From Muricea muricata (lineage: Eukaryota; Cnidaria; Anthozoa; Malacalcyonacea; Plexauridae), in contig OY979717.1 in assembly GCA_963855995.1 (NCBI GenBank), positions 65,667,855 through 65,731,854 on the forward strand: a stretch of DNA of 64,000 bases, read 5' to 3'. The notes beneath the pieces were generated by a model. That model ran no database searches. It was not told where the DNA came from and saw nothing but the letters and a program-made list of their open reading frames with translations. Within the stretch, counting starts at the first letter, position 1; each line of letters begins with the position of its first letter. Both the position numbers and the translations under genes were made by a program. Below are positions 12,060-34,081 of the stretch, piece after piece.

Positions 12060-13255
12060 CCAGTATTGACGATATAGGGACAATAAATCACAATAATTTC
12101 AATACTCCCGCCTTAGTAAAGAATTGTAAATCTATCCAGCCTTTAGCTGTTTCCAGTCGCATTGATAGGATTTCAAAGAAAAAGATTAACATCAACAACC
12201 TAATTAGCACACCAACAAGTGATGCTAACAACTATCTCCCTAAATCATACGGTAACAAGACGCCTGCTAAGGCGTTCACTCCGCCTGCCGAAACGAAAAT
12301 GGGCACAAGGCCAGGCAGGGCTGTAACTAGAGAGTTCCTTGGGGGTGGGGTATATTCACTTATTTCTGTTAAGCCCGACTAATTCCTTTTTAAATCAATT
12401 ATTATTAGGGTACCTTCCAAGGCATTTTAGCAGTAAGACATTGCTAGCACATCTTATTATTCACCTAAGATAACCAAAAATCAATGTCTGAGTGACTTGC
12501 CAGGCAATCTGTCCAGAGTCCTAGCAGGATTGAATTTTTTAGAATTTAATTCATAATACCACCAACATATAGCTGTTTTATTTTGCAAGTAAAGAAAATT
12601 TTACTAAAAGTCTACACAATACATCAATATATTAACCTGATAGCATCATTTAAATCTATTCTGTAGCACACTGCCTGAAGTCTTCACGATATAATTTCTT
12701 GGGAACTTTAAACTAATTATATACAACATATGTATTTCTGGAATTGGAATGTAAAATGTCTCTTACCTTTTATAATTATATGAGATCCCACAAGCAAATA
12801 AATCATTTTGAGCGAAATATTAGCATCTCAACATAGGAAAGAAATCACAACGTGCTTAGAATGAGGAACACATTTCCTAGACTCACTCCTTAATCATGGA
12901 ATGATGGAGCCTACCAGAATTTGCCGTTTCAAAACATTTCTCGAGCAATGTTTTAATTAAGAACCTTCCTGTCCCTTTTTGTTAACTATTACATGTAAAA
13001 AATTGTGTTTTGTATATAGACATTTCAGTAGAACTTGCGTTTGATTCTTGTGTAGAAAATTCTAAATATCCTTAAAAGAAGGAACACAACAGAAAATTAC
13101 GGAAACACGCTATCAAAACTTCATGGCGATACATCGCTCCTCGGTAAAGTTTCGCGGTGGAATTTGTCGTTATAAAACATTTTGCATGAGAATCATTGCA
13201 CTTAGAACCTTCTTGTGCTTAAAATGTTGTAGCATACATGTTAAAATGTGTGTTT
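12060..13255. other. No gene recognised
   Basis: AT-rich sequence without domain-bearing ORFs. If GTDC1 continues leftward, this may lie in one of its introns, but no further exon was identified here. Confidence 0.45.
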
Positions 13256-13767
13256 TGTTAAAGTGCTTATGAAACGAAATTTTCTCCAACAATTTTCGTA
13301 TTGCATTGGAAAGATCAGTTAAAATCACTGTATAACTTCTTTGATAGAATTTTTGTAACTGCCTTACTTTTCGAGATATTCAATTTCTTTGATCTGAAAA
13401 TTACCTAACCAGTGACGTCATACTGCATAATGAGCGACTGTTAGATTGCTTATTTTGCAGCATATAATAGTGGAAAATAACTAAAACTACACTAACATGT
13501 GTGTAGGCTATGTTTAACATCCAGACCTGGGTATTTAGGTGCTATATCTTGAGTACTTTTTAAATTAATTCAGCTTTTTTGAAAAGTGATTATGCAGTAT
13601 GACGTCACTGGTTAGGTAATTTTCAAATCAAATAAAATTGAATATCTCGAGAAGTAAGGCCGTTACAAAAATTCTATCAAAGAAGTTATACAGTGATTTT
13701 AACTGATCTTTCCAATGCAATACGAAAATTGTTGGAGAAAATTTCGTTTCATAAGCACTTTAACATA
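13256..13767. mobile_element. Fold-back element, about 175-bp arms
   Basis: The left arm from about 13256 (GTTAAAGTGCTTATGAAACG) is inverted at about 13590-13764 (CGTTTCATAAGCACTTTAAC). The arms share the block CTAACCAGTGACGTCATACT and enclose about 160 bp. A diverged relative lies at 55361-55803. No ORF. Confidence 0.8.
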
Positions 13768-13949
13768 TTCCGCTAGAAATTGAGTTTAAACGCCGTGTTT
13801 AGATCGGCTCACACGGCTGGTGCCAGCGGTATCACCCATGAGCGGCAGCCCAACTTTCGACACCGAAAAAAAAAAAGAAAACAGAAAAATTGAGCGAGGC
13901 GAATTTATAACTCCGCCACGCCTACGGCAGGCGGAGTAATAATTTTGTT

Positions 13950-14620
13950 CCAATTTTTTTGTCGAACGTAATTTCTCTGGCCCCTAAAGTAGACGAAGTT
14001 CGTGCTGTTGCCCAGATAACAGATTTTATCTCCATGACAGAAACATGGCTTCTAATTCATATACATAACTTTATTAAGCTACATAGCTATCATCTTATTC
14101 GCAAAGATAGACAAGAAGGTATACACGGGGGGTATCTGTAGCTATATTAAAGAATCCATCAAGGTTTCACTTTTAGATACATTGTTCACTCCATCGCTGT
14201 GGAAGTTTTGTTAGAAAAACTATGCGCCGTTAGGCTACCACGGGGTAATCATTCAATCATTGTAGGGACTATTTACTACCCACCAAATGCAGATAACACA
14301 GAAATATTTAAGTATTTAATGAAAACGTTGTCGTTAATTGAGTTCAAATACAAAAATTGTGGTATTATTATTATTGGTGATTTCAAAAATAAAATATCCT
14401 TGACCTTGTGTTAACCAACATGGAAAAGTACTACGAAAATCCTGGATAATTATCACCGTTTGGTCTCTCTGACCACGTGATAATTGAAGCAAAATCTAAA
14501 TCGAGAAATATGTCTAATTACAAAGTCGATCATAAAATCGAGAGATCTGCGACCAAGCCATCATCAAAAGAAGGAGTGTTTAATGTTCACTCATTTCAAA
14601 TGGCAATTTAATACCGTCTG
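13950..14620 (+). pseudogene. LINE endonuclease (APE) fragment
   Basis: Disjoint frames on the plus strand encode parts of a LINE apurinic-type endonuclease: KVDEVRAVAQITDFISMTETW, SYHLIRKDRQEGIHGG, then RLPRGNHSIIVGTIYYPPNA and GIIIIGDFK, followed by LDLVLTNMEKYYENP and FGLSDHVIIEAKSKSR. Several frameshifts and stops separate them. The TETW motif and the GDF motif (normally GDFN) are typical of the domain. Truncated and inactive; no reverse transcriptase follows. Confidence 0.75.
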
Positions 14621-16623
14621 GTTGCGCCCTCTCAGAGATCGAAGCCCAGCAGATTGCAATGTGGTTCGAATATGTTTTAAGTGCTTGCTTTATCGCGAAA
14701 AAAGCTGGGTTTTCAGTTCAAGAAGATTCAGAATCAAGTAAAAGGAAATTATTTTGTCGAACACCACACAATTGCTTCTCTACGACAATTGTTTTTGTCA
14801 ACAATAAACATTATACAGACACAGTACAAACCCCCTACAGGAAATGAATACACGATATTGTCGACATTGAATACTATATTGTATCTCTCAAATACATCTT
14901 AGATTGATTTTCTGTGCATTCTGCCATATCCCATCTGCACAAGTTCATAAAATTACTGCAGCAATGATGACCTGGTTCAAGCGGTTTAATATTTGTATCA
15001 AATACACTGTAGCTTAAGTACTGTAATTATAATGTAACTTCACGTCCTTACACTGCTGTCCATGGTAAATATAGCATGCTTTATGACATTTATTTCTAAC
15101 AGTGTTATTGTGTTAAAATGTTACACCTTGTAACTCAACTTTAGAGAATAGAGATCATTGCACTATGGGTCTACTACATCTTCACTGTGTAAAATAAAGC
15201 AATAGCCAATTCCAAAGACCAATTCAAACGCAATGTTTAACCTTGATGACTTGTCTTTAAGTATTTTGGTAAACGTCTTAGCATTAGGAAAGTCCCCGGC
15301 CGACCAAACAGCTTAGCAAACACATGTTCTGGTGTGTATCGCAATCTCTAGCGTTCATAAATCCATCAAGACTAACACACCTTTACAAGTTCGACGATTT
15401 TATCAGATATAACGGCAAAACATCTCTTCCTTCAAGTAATAGAACAAACAGTCAATTCTTGCTCCTTTTTTGATCGAAAAACGTGACGAGGTTCAACTTT
15501 AAGCTAACGGAGAGCCAATGCAATAAATATACTTGACTCCATCTTGAAATTCTCTAATTATAGAATCCAACAGCAAACACAGCCAATCAGAACGCTGTGT
15601 TCGTGCGCGAACACGACAAGAAAAAAAATACAGGGTCTTCCCAGCAGGCCCACTATTCCCTCCCATCCGTGGGCCTGGACGCAGGCTATCCGTAACATAA
15701 CGAAATAATGTAACAGCTCATATAAGTTGTATTCTAGTATTGATACAGCATGTGGTGCAGAACAACATTATTGTCCAGCAAATGGACGTTATTAAAGACG
15801 CAAATCTGAATGCTCTGTTCTGAATGTCCTCTTATATAAATTATGTATGTTTGTTGTTCAAGTTAAAATTAGTATTAAATTACGGACAGTAAACATTACC
15901 GTATTTGACATTGAGTTACTTATATTATGTACACGTAGATTAAGTCATCAAATTAAGTAGTTTACTGGGTGGGGAGTCGAAAAGGTGATTTTGATGTATC
16001 TAATTTGAGAGAGAGAGAGAGATACAGAGAGAGACCGCATGGCCAGATGTAAGGACGTCTTGGGAATATTAAAGTGAGGTTTTATGAAAAGAGTTATGTA
16101 GTGCGTTTGATGAAATGAAATAATGCGAAATCGAGAGGTTTACGGTATTGTTGGGAGGGGGGGAGGGCTTCGTTACATCCGCAGCTTAGTCAGCAGAAAA
16201 TACAAAGCTCTGAAGAAATACCGTATAAGCAAATGTATTACCCGAAAAAGATAATTAATAGCTCTAACTCAAAGAATAAAGTACCAATTGTAATCAGATG
16301 CAAACACCGAGAGCACCTCTCTAAAGTAGAGAATTCCTTTAGCAACAATCCTAAACTGTTCTGGTCCAACCATAAAGCCATTCTACATCGCAGAAAACGT
16401 CAGCGTTAACCCCGTAACGTTACACTCGTAACGTTATCACTCATGACGTCAGCATCCGCCGCCATTTTGAATGCTAATTTTTCACCATACGAACGGGATA
16501 GTGCTACTGTCATAACCCCCGATACGTTTTTCGTAGTCCTTTATTAACTGTTATAACCTTCGGTCAAGTTATTCTTCCAGTCTAATATACCGTAGAGTTC
16601 ACTGGTTTATTGCGCACAATACT
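14621..16623. other. No gene recognised
   Basis: No ORF with recognisable content. There is a short GA-rich tract at about 16008-16036 and a patch near 16400-16480 with repeated GTAACGTTA and ATGACGTCA words. Confidence 0.5.
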
Positions 16624-18364
16624 TTAAAGTGCATATGTGATAATCACCATTTTTTTTTCAAAAATTCACCGTGACGAGACGATTCGAATGAAATATACCA
16701 TTCTTCGAACAGATAAATACTTCCAGAGATATTCGGCTTCGCCAAAAATTGGGTTTTTGAAATTATGGCTGGGAGAAAAGAGGCTGGGTCGAATTAGCTC
16801 TGTGACGTCATACCGGGAACACATCTCAATACTGCATATAAAAACAATACGAAAATATTGTCATATGCGAAGCAAAAAATAGCCAAAAATAATTACTTTT
16901 GGGGGATATTTGTTTGTATATGAACTTGTACATTCAAGGCGACTGAAAACTCATCATTGTATCTTGGAAACTGAAGGAAACAGCTGAAATTTAGAGAATT
17001 GAGTCAAATGCAACGTTGGCATTGAGTCAGGCGTCATGTGTCGCATAACGCGTCTGTTTACAAAGGAATTCTTCGCCTTGAAGCTGTAAAAGCACCGGAC
17101 AAGGTGATATACAGGCATGAATACACAGAACACAAGGATATTGAATCGCTAGCTGAGTAGACGCGTGAAAAAGTCGCAAGCACTCGTGTTTTCTTCGTTG
17201 ATGTAGTTACTGTAAAAACCATACTTATGTTGTTTGCAGTATTTGTACACACATCATCTTGCCCATTTAAATCCAGATGCAAAGCTTATCAAATTGCCAC
17301 ATTGGATGCTGAATACTTGTTATTTTTATGTTCGTAATACTTTATTATTATGACTGCGTGAGGTATAGAAAGAGATTGAAAAGTTTACTGTAGAGCCATA
17401 TTAGGCTTCTACAACCATCTTATTTACGAATATAGTCATAAACCTAAACGTAAAAAATATTGAGAAACACTACAGTTAGATTAAGCAGCTGCACAATGAT
17501 GCATGTGATACAGGAAAATAAAAAGCTCATCTAAATGCTGACATTCACTCTACTCTCAAAATTTGCTATATATAGAGAGAGATACAGTGATAAATAATAC
17601 ATCCAATGTATAAAACACATAAAGATTCATTGTTGCAAGCATTCGAATTTAATTTACCCATCGAAGACTGCAGACTGCATGCCAGTCAAAAGCTTGTGAG
17701 AAATGAATATTTTAACCAGACAACGTTTACACGATTAGCAGAAGTATATATCCCAAATATTCGTGGTCATTAACATAAGCACATTCAACATTGTTATGAT
17801 ACGTGCGCCATTTAACTTTTTCATGCGCCTACTCAGCTAGCGACTTAATATCCTTGTGTTCTGTGTATTCATGCCTGTATATCACCTTGTCCGATGTGCT
17901 TTTACAGCTTCAAAGCGAAGAATTTCCTTTGTAAACAGACGCGTTATGCGACACATGACGCCTGACTAAATGCTAACGTTGCATTTGACTCAAATCTCTC
18001 AATTTGAGCTATTTCCTTCAGTTTCCAAGGTACAATGATGGGTTTTCAGTCGCCTTGACTGTACAAGTTCATATACAAACAAATATCCCCCAAAAGTAAT
18101 TATTTTTGGCTATTTTTCGCCTCGAACATGACTATATTTTTGTACTGTTTTTATATGCGGTATTAAGACGTGTTCCCGGTATGACGTCACAGAGCTAATT
18201 CGACCCAGCCTCTTTTCTCCCGGCCATGATTTCAAAAACTCAACTTTGAACCCAAATATCTCTGGAAGTATTTATCTGTTCGAAGAATGGTATATTTCAT
18301 TCGAATCGTCTCGTCACGGTGAATTTTTGAAAAAAAAATGGTGATTATCACATATGCACTTTAA
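16624..18364. mobile_element. Large fold-back element, about 540-bp arms
   Basis: The left end TTAAAGTGCATATGTGATAA (from 16624) is the inverse of the right end TTATCACATATGCACTTTAA (to 18364). The arms can be followed to about 17165 and from about 17835, with moderate divergence and a central spacer of about 670 bp. The arms include ATTAGCTCTGTGACGTCATA and its inverse. No transposase ORF is present. It lies on the 3' side of GTDC1 exon 2, probably in an intron. Confidence 0.8.
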
Positions 18365-18604
18365 TTGTTCAGCCAATATATGGCCGCTACTAGATGGTAC
18401 GAAATCGGTTATTTCTTTCAAGCCAAACTCATGTTCAAAAACCAGTCTCTTTCTATTGTTTTTCTTAACGCGGCTGACACTAGTTGTTGTGAATGAACAG
18501 ATATTTAGTGTTTTCACTTTTATGGTTTAATACCAACACTATCAATCAGTTGTTCTCTACTGGCAATAGAAATTACATAATATACAAATATAAGACCTGC
18601 TTAC

Positions 18605-21600
18605 CATGATACTATTTGATTGTATCCATACTGAAAATCCCTCTCTTGTTGTTTTCGAACAGGATAGACAAGTTGGTTTTCATGAAAATACAAGACTTTC
18701 TTTAGTGAAGCTAAATCTGGTCTTAACGCAATGAGTTCTGCTAGGCTAAGAACCGAACTTGAAAATAAGACTCTATAAAAATCAAGAAGTAACAAAATAA
18801 TAATCATTTAAAAAGACACCAAAACATATACACTGTACAAGCAAACATATAACATACTTGACTTTCCCAAAATAAAATTACCCGCCAAAATTGAACCACC
18901 GGTTGCAAATAATCTGGGAATTAAAATACATTAAAATTCAAAATGTGATCAATCGATTTTAGAGTGTTGAAATATAAAATATTTTCCGTGTTGACAGGCA
19001 GTACATATCATCACAAGTCGAAACTGCAAAAACGATACATGGTGTAGAAATATATCACGAACGAAAAATGGTTTTATAATATAGCAAAAAAAATTTGATC
19101 AGAAGAGCAACCGACATTTTAGTTGTTGACATTGAGTTAATATCAACACGGATCTAAGCCAACGAGCGTTCAGATAGCTACAAATGTAAATTTGTAACCA
19201 TTTGTAAATTGTGAGCGCACGTCGCACTTCTGTAAAGTAATTTTATATTTTGTGAGATATTATAAAAAATATAAATTTAACATTTTCCTGTGTATTAAAC
19301 ACACTCGTGGATATTGTAAGTACTCGTCTTTCCAATTTCCACCCGTGTTGATATATTAAATATTTAAGTGTATAATTATCAACTCGAAAAATGTTTTATT
19401 TATTTAGTTCTTAATAATTTCATAGATTATGTTTCGACAATCTCCGCTTTTTTTTTGCTTAATTAATATGCAAACAAATACATTCATGGGCTGTAAGCAT
19501 TTCAACCTGGACGGGGAAATGAGTTTAGAATGGTCATTAGCTCCATTCTTTCAAGCAAGTACTTTAAACCTTGTGAGTTGTGTCAATGTTTCCTAACTTC
19601 TTTATTTATTCCATTGCCTGGTAGAATCCAGTATCAAATTACACATTTAGATTTATAGTTTAACTAGATCATTGAAGCAGGCTGAATTTATTTAATACTT
19701 ATACTACCCATCATGTTTTAGGGGTGGAAGATGTGGAACACTTTCGTTGGGATTCTATCTAGTGGTAAACTAGGTATTTTTGCAAAATGCAATGAAATTA
19801 GTATGTACAATTTGATTTTGTATATACATACAAAATGCATGCATGAGGACCTTAAAAAGCTCAAAGGTTACAGAAATGCATTAGTTGAGGGGGGGGGGGG
19901 GGGGAGTAATGATTTAATGCCAATAAAATTTGTGTTGCCAAAGCACCAGCAGTAGCAGTGCCTGGTTGATTGACTGGCATGAATATAATAAACTGGAGTG
20001 TGCTAATTTGTTGAGAAACGAAGTCCAGAATTAATTTACCCCTATTCAAAACAAAAACCTCAGAAAAGCCAACAGACACAACACAACACTACACAACACA
20101 AACAAAACTACTAAAAAAATTCAACAGACCCATTAAAACCCCAACCCAACATGCCCAATAACAATTAACAACAACATGTTAATTAAGTCAAAAAAGGGCC
20201 AACAGACTCAACAGACCAAACAAATTTAACAACCCATAGACCTAATAGAGCCAACTAACCCAACATGCCCAATGCAAAGCCTCAATGTTATGAAATTGTT
20301 GCTGAAATTTAACTTAATGACACCCTTTGTATTTGTTTGACATGTTGTATTTGTTAGGTCGGGTGTGTTTGCTGGATTATTGAGCTTGTTGGGTCAACAA
20401 GAATCCTGGGCAACAAAAATGTGCAAATGCAACTGATATGTATCAGGAAGATGACACCACTTTGGCTCAGAAATGTAGCCAGGTGGAAATGAAGAAGTCA
20501 CATCTTTCCCCTCCTTTTGTTGACAGAAAGATACTGCAAGAAAGATAATGCAACACAAACAATGACATATGAACATGGAAATATCGTAAGCAACTCCATA
20601 TTCAAGCCATTTGGCATTGCCATCGACACCGACATGCCTTCTCGGCTATTATAATGATTAGTTTCTACAAAGCTCACTCCCTTTGAAAGTTCAGGCTACA
20701 TACATGTTTGCTTGAAAATGTCCTCAAAATATCCTAGTAGCACCCTTCTCTGGGAAAATCTTGGCATTGTAACACCATAAATGTCATTTGAGACCTACTT
20801 ACTGTTATTTACTTTTACAAACAGATATTTATCTCTTGCCCTACAAATTGTATACTGACTTATATATATACAGCTAATTCAATAATCGTTTTTCCTTCTA
20901 ACAGCATAAACTTTAAACTATGAGTACAGAAGGGATGATGGCTTATCCCTTATTTTTACCTCTCAACACAGAATTGTTTCTTTCGAACAGTGTCAAGAGC
21001 ACTTAGGAAACTTACAATGACAAGTTTACTTGCTGCAAATTAAGGTGATGTCCTAAGTATCAGGGCCTAAATAAACAATAATCCATCATCTCTGGGATGC
21101 TCATAATTCACAGTTTACACTTTTAAATTCAAGAGAACCTTATAATCAAAATGGCTGCATAAATTGCCCAAAAACTGTTTTGGGGCTGAACTGCAGAGTG
21201 TGGCCGTTTCCGCCGAGGTCTCGGGTGCAAAAAAGATGTAAAATCTCGGGGTAGGGGTACAAAATGATCTAGGGGCGGCCAAAGGGCGGTAATTGCCCGA
21301 AATTGTAAACAAATGGCGGTTTCACTATAATTATAAAAAATGACTGACTGTACTGAAGTTAGATGAGTTTCGAACCAACATTTTATACGCTACAATTATC
21401 AGGGGGGAATCACTACCTCACGGGCGTTCTTTGCGGGTGACGTCAATATTTTTGGCATGCGGTTGTTCATACAAATTCGTTATTTCTTCGTAAATAATCA
21501 TAGCGTTTTCGTAATGATATTGCAAAACGGTGTTGGGTACCCTTCGTGTTTTGTGTATCCCATACTCATATCACTAGCAAAGTAGCAAATATGTCACTGT

Positions 21601-22251
21601 GGACTTAGACGTAAGCGTACTGTTTTGCTATATTAAACTTTTCTAGCAAAAGTTTAACGCCCGTGAGGTAGTCAATCCCTTATCAGGGCGGTCAAGGCTA
21701 TTCAAGGTTGTTATGTAATGCACCTTAGGGGCGCCAAAAATTGTGACGAAATAAATCTCGGGTGCGCCAAAGCCAATACTCTGCAGTCTGGGCAATGTCT
21801 AATTACTGAATTACACAATCAAACGCGGCAAAGGAATTCATGTACATTAAGTCTTTCAAAAACTGCTGTCCACACATTGACGACAGGCAAGTTGTTTCAA
21901 TTTATGTAAACAAGGTTTACGGTTTACCCATCTATACCTCCCGCCTCCATCTGCCTATGGACATATGGTTTATGGTCTCAATTTTGGTCTCACAATTACC
22001 CAGATCTAGCTAAGCTATAAATACTTTGACACTATTTCATTTTATATAAGATATGTGGATTACCTATATTCTTCATTAGCTGGAATATTTTGTGCAAAAT
22101 ATAAAGCACTTGTCCTCATTCTCCAGTGCCATTTCTTGGCAGGCATTGTATACAAAACACAACCAGGAATTTTCTCTAATAACAAATCGACCAGCTTTTT
22201 ATGCGAGCCGCCATAAAAAGCTTCAAGTAACAATGTTCTTGGTTTTTCCAT
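18605..22251 (-). CDS. GTDC1: GTDC1/QTMAN-like glycosyltransferase, exons 1-2 (partial)
   Basis: Exon 1 (22251-22064) encodes [20 protein letters not shown] and continues to [16 protein letters not shown] and NEEY. Exon 2 (18772-18605) encodes [20 protein letters not shown], then [14 protein letters not shown] and [14 protein letters not shown]. The GT donor at 22063 and AG acceptor at 18773 keep frame (arginine split 2+1), and a GTAAGC donor follows exon 2. These blocks match the N-terminal quarter of the GTDC1/QTMAN family, which mannosylates queuosine in tRNA-Asp. The frame is open upstream to 22428; the chosen start is the methionine just before the conserved first strand, and 22305 is the alternative. 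About 118 residues are encoded here. The catalytic GT4-like C-terminal part must lie in further exons, which I did not find to the left. It is divergent from EAF. Confidence 0.85.
18807..22063. other. GTDC1 first intron: repeats
   Basis: The intron contains a G-run at about 19888-19904, a long AC-rich, purine-poor tract at about 20036-20280 (repeats of CAACAGAC and AACCCAAC words), and a small inverted-repeat element at 21401-21680. No exon-like sequence was recognised. Confidence 0.5.
21401..21680. mobile_element. Miniature inverted-repeat element
   Basis: The ends AATCACTACCTCACGGGCGTT (left) and AACGCCCGTGAGGTAGT (right) are inverse copies, and TTATC occurs next to both. It is about 280 bp with no ORF. 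Superfamily not assigned. Confidence 0.6.
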
Positions 22252-22369
22252 AAGCTCTTGACCGTCACCACTTGTAATGCTGAGCTGACTGGCACCACTA
22301 CTCATTCTGACTTGAGAGAATTCATATGCATGTGACAAACGTTCTGGTGTTTTCGTTTTAAACAGCCGA

Positions 22370-22407
22370 TGCGCATGCGCATGAATGCGCATTTGAGCAA
22401 GATGGCG
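22370..22407. promoter_or_regulatory. Bidirectional promoter motifs (NRF1-like, YY1-like)
   Basis: TGCGCATGCGCA at 22370-22381 is a perfect palindromic NRF1 consensus. CAAGATGGCG at 22398-22407 matches the core of the YY1 motif found at many TATA-less promoters. Both lie in the interval of at most 180 bp between the start codons of GTDC1 (minus) and EAF (plus). Shared control of the two genes is inference. Confidence 0.65.
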
Positions 22408-22432
22408 ACACTGTTGATGACTTGACAAGAAA

Positions 22433-31158
<8,726 letters not shown>

Positions 31159-31811
31159 TGCTGAGTTCGATCGTGAAAAAGTATTTACAGTATATTCATA
31201 TCGGTATAGATACTCTGAAAATGTCAAAAACGTACGAGGCGAATTTGTGAAAGCATTCACCGTGCGGCCAAATAGCAACAAATTCGCTTCCTCGAAATGC
31301 CTCGTAGGCTTGAGCTTCTTCCTCAAATGCAAAGGTTGAATATTAGGTAGCGATTGTTTCAACTTTAAAGTTTCCAAAAATCTGAGCCAATTTAGAATAG
31401 GGTCGCTCACGGTCTACGCTCGTTTCCATTAGGCAAATTCGCGCAGCGCGAAGCAAAGTGTTTTTCGCTAGGGTATATAAAGAGAAACCAGCCATAAAAC
31501 ATGACTGGTATAACCTAAACAACAACACAGTCAACTTAAAATAAAAAAATGGATTATTTCTAAAAAAGAGATGTAAATAGGTATTGAATTTACAAAATAC
31601 AAATTAAAGAACACTACTATAAGTCACTGTGTGAAAATGTAAGGCCGCAAACTCTATAATGCTACCTTCTTCATTCACGTTTTAACCTTTATACCAGGTA
31701 TACAGTAGCTATAGGTACACTAACATTCCAATAACGCCTTCAAGCACGACACAGGTATACGAGTTTCGAGCTCGCTAATTGACTGTTGCTGTTTTTACAG
31801 CGATCAGTGAC
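31159..31811. other. EAF 3' untranslated/downstream region
   Basis: No further ORF of note. AATAAA occurs at about 31532, a possible poly(A) signal for EAF. Confidence 0.4.
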
Positions 31812-31997
31812 AATTGACCGTAACGAAAAAGATGGCGGATATATATTTTACCAGAATGCATCGCGGTCGGAAATCGTTACAAAAAGCAAATTGACGTCTA
31901 TTGTATGATAAACATAAGTGTCCTAGGACCTAAGGTGTTTTTAGTAATGCATTCTGGTAAATTGTGCATACTGCAATCTTTTTCGCTATGGTCAATT
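31812..31997. mobile_element. Small inverted-repeat element, family shared with 45439-45689
   Basis: The ends AATTGACCGTAACGAAAAAG (left) and CTTTTTCGCTATGGTCAATT (right) are inverted, with inner blocks TATTTTACCAGAATGCAT and ATGCATTCTGGTAAA. A second copy of the same family lies at 45439-45689. No ORF. Confidence 0.65.
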
Positions 31998-33161
31998 AAA
32001 ATACCAAGGGTGCTAGGTAAACGCGCGATGAATGTCAAAATGTTAGTGGAGAACCTTCTCGTGGAAAAAAGTGAAGCTAAAAAGATGGCGGATTTTGGTC
32101 CTTGCTGTTGTCATCTCCATTTCCCTGCGAATTCTGCCAATCACCTTAGTCAACCCTCCGATTAATGACAATTAATTTGTTTATGAGTTTTATGACAATA
32201 GTAGTTCAATAAATTGTTGCGTAAATCTATTTAGCTGCTGACCCTGCATATTATTTTTGAGGAATAATCAAATATTTTCCCTGAGCCGTACCAAAGTTCA
32301 CACTACGCATGATGACATACGGACCACAGTGAAGATACGTTTGACGTGCGCTACGAATCAACATCGGCACAAGTTAAACACGACACAAGTGGTACAGCGC
32401 ACTTGCCTTATAGCCTGTGTTCAATCCCTGAGCCTTTTTTCCACTAGTGACCGATTAAGGAAAATTATCGGGACGAGAAGAATGCCACTGATCTGTGTAA
32501 AAACAACTGAGCGCCTGAGTACAAGGATAATTTTCTAATAGTCGAATTTGAATGAAACAAGAGAAAATTAATCCTATACTGGCACAAAAAAGATAACAAA
32601 ACGTGTAAAATAAAAAAATTTATATATTAGTTATTTACTAGCTCTGAATCGTATTGAAGACTATGGCAAAGGCAAAGTAGATAACTTTCAATTCGCAGTG
32701 AACTCTAGAAGGTGCCAGATAAACATGATCCTTGCAGGCTTGCACTGATGGTCCGTCGCTCCATCCAAGCTTCGAGGGATAAGTCGCATACAATCAGAAC
32801 TTCGCTCTTTAGGCACCTTTGATACATGCGAAGTCGACGTTCGAGTGAAATGGAATGGGCGAGAAGCTATCCATTCGTTCATCTGTTTCAAGTGCAAAAA
32901 TTAACTCTGTTATATAGAGAGTGTTAGATGATAGAAAATCTAAATGAAAAAAATTAGAATTGATTTGCGGAAAACGTCTGCCTTCATGTCCGTGCATATC
33001 CAACCGTACATTTTTATCCGCCTTTTATCCAACTACCATTGAGATGGTTGACATTCGAGATTGATTTATCTAGAGATCTAGAAATTGAGGACTAAACCCG
33101 ACTGTAAATTGAATAACGTAACTTAAATCTTAGGCTATTTTACGTGAGATATTTTTATCGT
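31998..33161. other. No gene recognised
   Basis: Only short ORFs without recognisable features. The piece 32286-32333 is an inverted copy of 785-834. Confidence 0.5.
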
Positions 33162-33680
33162 CAATTCTAGGCCCTGTCTGCGGCCCTGTCACTTCTAGGC
33201 CCTGTCGTCAATTCTAGGCCCTGTCAGTAGACGATTTGCATGTTAGACTAACTTTCAATCTAGGCAAGACGAACAAAATCTTTTACTATAGTTAAAAAGA
33301 GCATCCCAAAATTAGTAGAATTGCGAAGTTTGGTGGCGAAATGTTGTAAAACATGGAAAATATGGCCTCGCAAATTTTGTAAATTTATATATATTTGTAT
33401 TACGCGACGAAAAAGTTACCACTTTTGATACAATTTTAGCTGAAAAGTGGTAACTTTTTCCTCGCGTAATACAAATGTATACAAATTTGCAAACTTTGCG
33501 ACGCCATATTTTCCATGCTTTACAACATTTCGCCACCAAACTTGGCAATTCTACTAATTTTAGGATGCTCTTTTTAACCATGGTAAAAGATTTTGTTTGT
33601 CTTGACTCTTGGCTAGACTGAAAGTTAGTCTAACATGCAAATTGTCCATTCTAGGCCCTGTCTAGTGACTGTCTGCGAAA
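33162..33680. mobile_element. Fold-back inside a CTAGGCCCTGTC tandem array
   Basis: A degenerate tandem word TCTAGGCCCTGTC occurs four times at 33165-33226 and once more at about 33650. Between them lie two inverted arms of about 205 bp (for example GAGCATCCCAAAATTAGTAG against CTACTAATTTTAGGATGCTC), meeting near 33435 at ATACAATTTTAGCTG. The element appears to have inserted into the array. Confidence 0.75.
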
Positions 33681-33844
33681 ATTGTTAAAACAACAAATGA
33701 ATATATTATCGGGTTTTAATATTTGTCTCATTGTTATGCAAAGCTGAGTGAGGGAAGCATTGTTGCATTCATTCGTATAAGATCAGAGTCAAGTATCAAG
33801 CGAATTTCAATTTACGACTTACAAGATTTATTAAAAGTCTTAAG

Positions 33845-34081
33845 ATGAAGGACAATCGTCGTAATTCACCGCAACATAATGCTCAGTTTTTAAGACGTAA
33901 AGCACAAGAATTTTTTCTCATGGATACAATCGAGAATATACTGAGATCAAAACCGACTGATGTGATCATTGGTGCGTTCATTGCGGTATCAGTTACGGTT
34001 CTGACATTTATTGTTGCCTTATTTTGGGGAAATTATACAGTCGCTATGTTGGTGATATTTATATGGATTATGTCGCCTTAA
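33845..34081 (+). CDS. Small membrane protein, 78 aa, unknown
   Basis: An intact single-exon frame starts at 33845. Residues 1-38 are polar and basic (MKDNRRNSPQHN at the start). Two hydrophobic segments follow (about 40-60, VIIGAFIAVSVTVLTFIVAL; about 66-76, VAMLVIFIWIM), separated by WGNYT, and the protein ends in SP. The C-terminal half resembles the ORF at 36769-36491 (minus): both have a VxV-rich first segment, a short polar turn with T, and W-x2-SP at the end. This suggests a paralogous pair of two-pass mini-proteins. No family recognised. The start has no strong context, and spliced extensions cannot be excluded. Confidence 0.5.
   Translation: MKDNRRNSPQHNAQFLRRKAQEFFLMDTIENILRSKPTDVIIGAFIAVSVTVLTFIVALFWGNYTVAMLVIFIWIMSP

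Noticed and set aside
12000-18600. Search for remaining GTDC1 exons
   Set aside because: No minus-strand segment resembling the catalytic GT4 part was found. They may lie outside the window or have escaped reading by eye.
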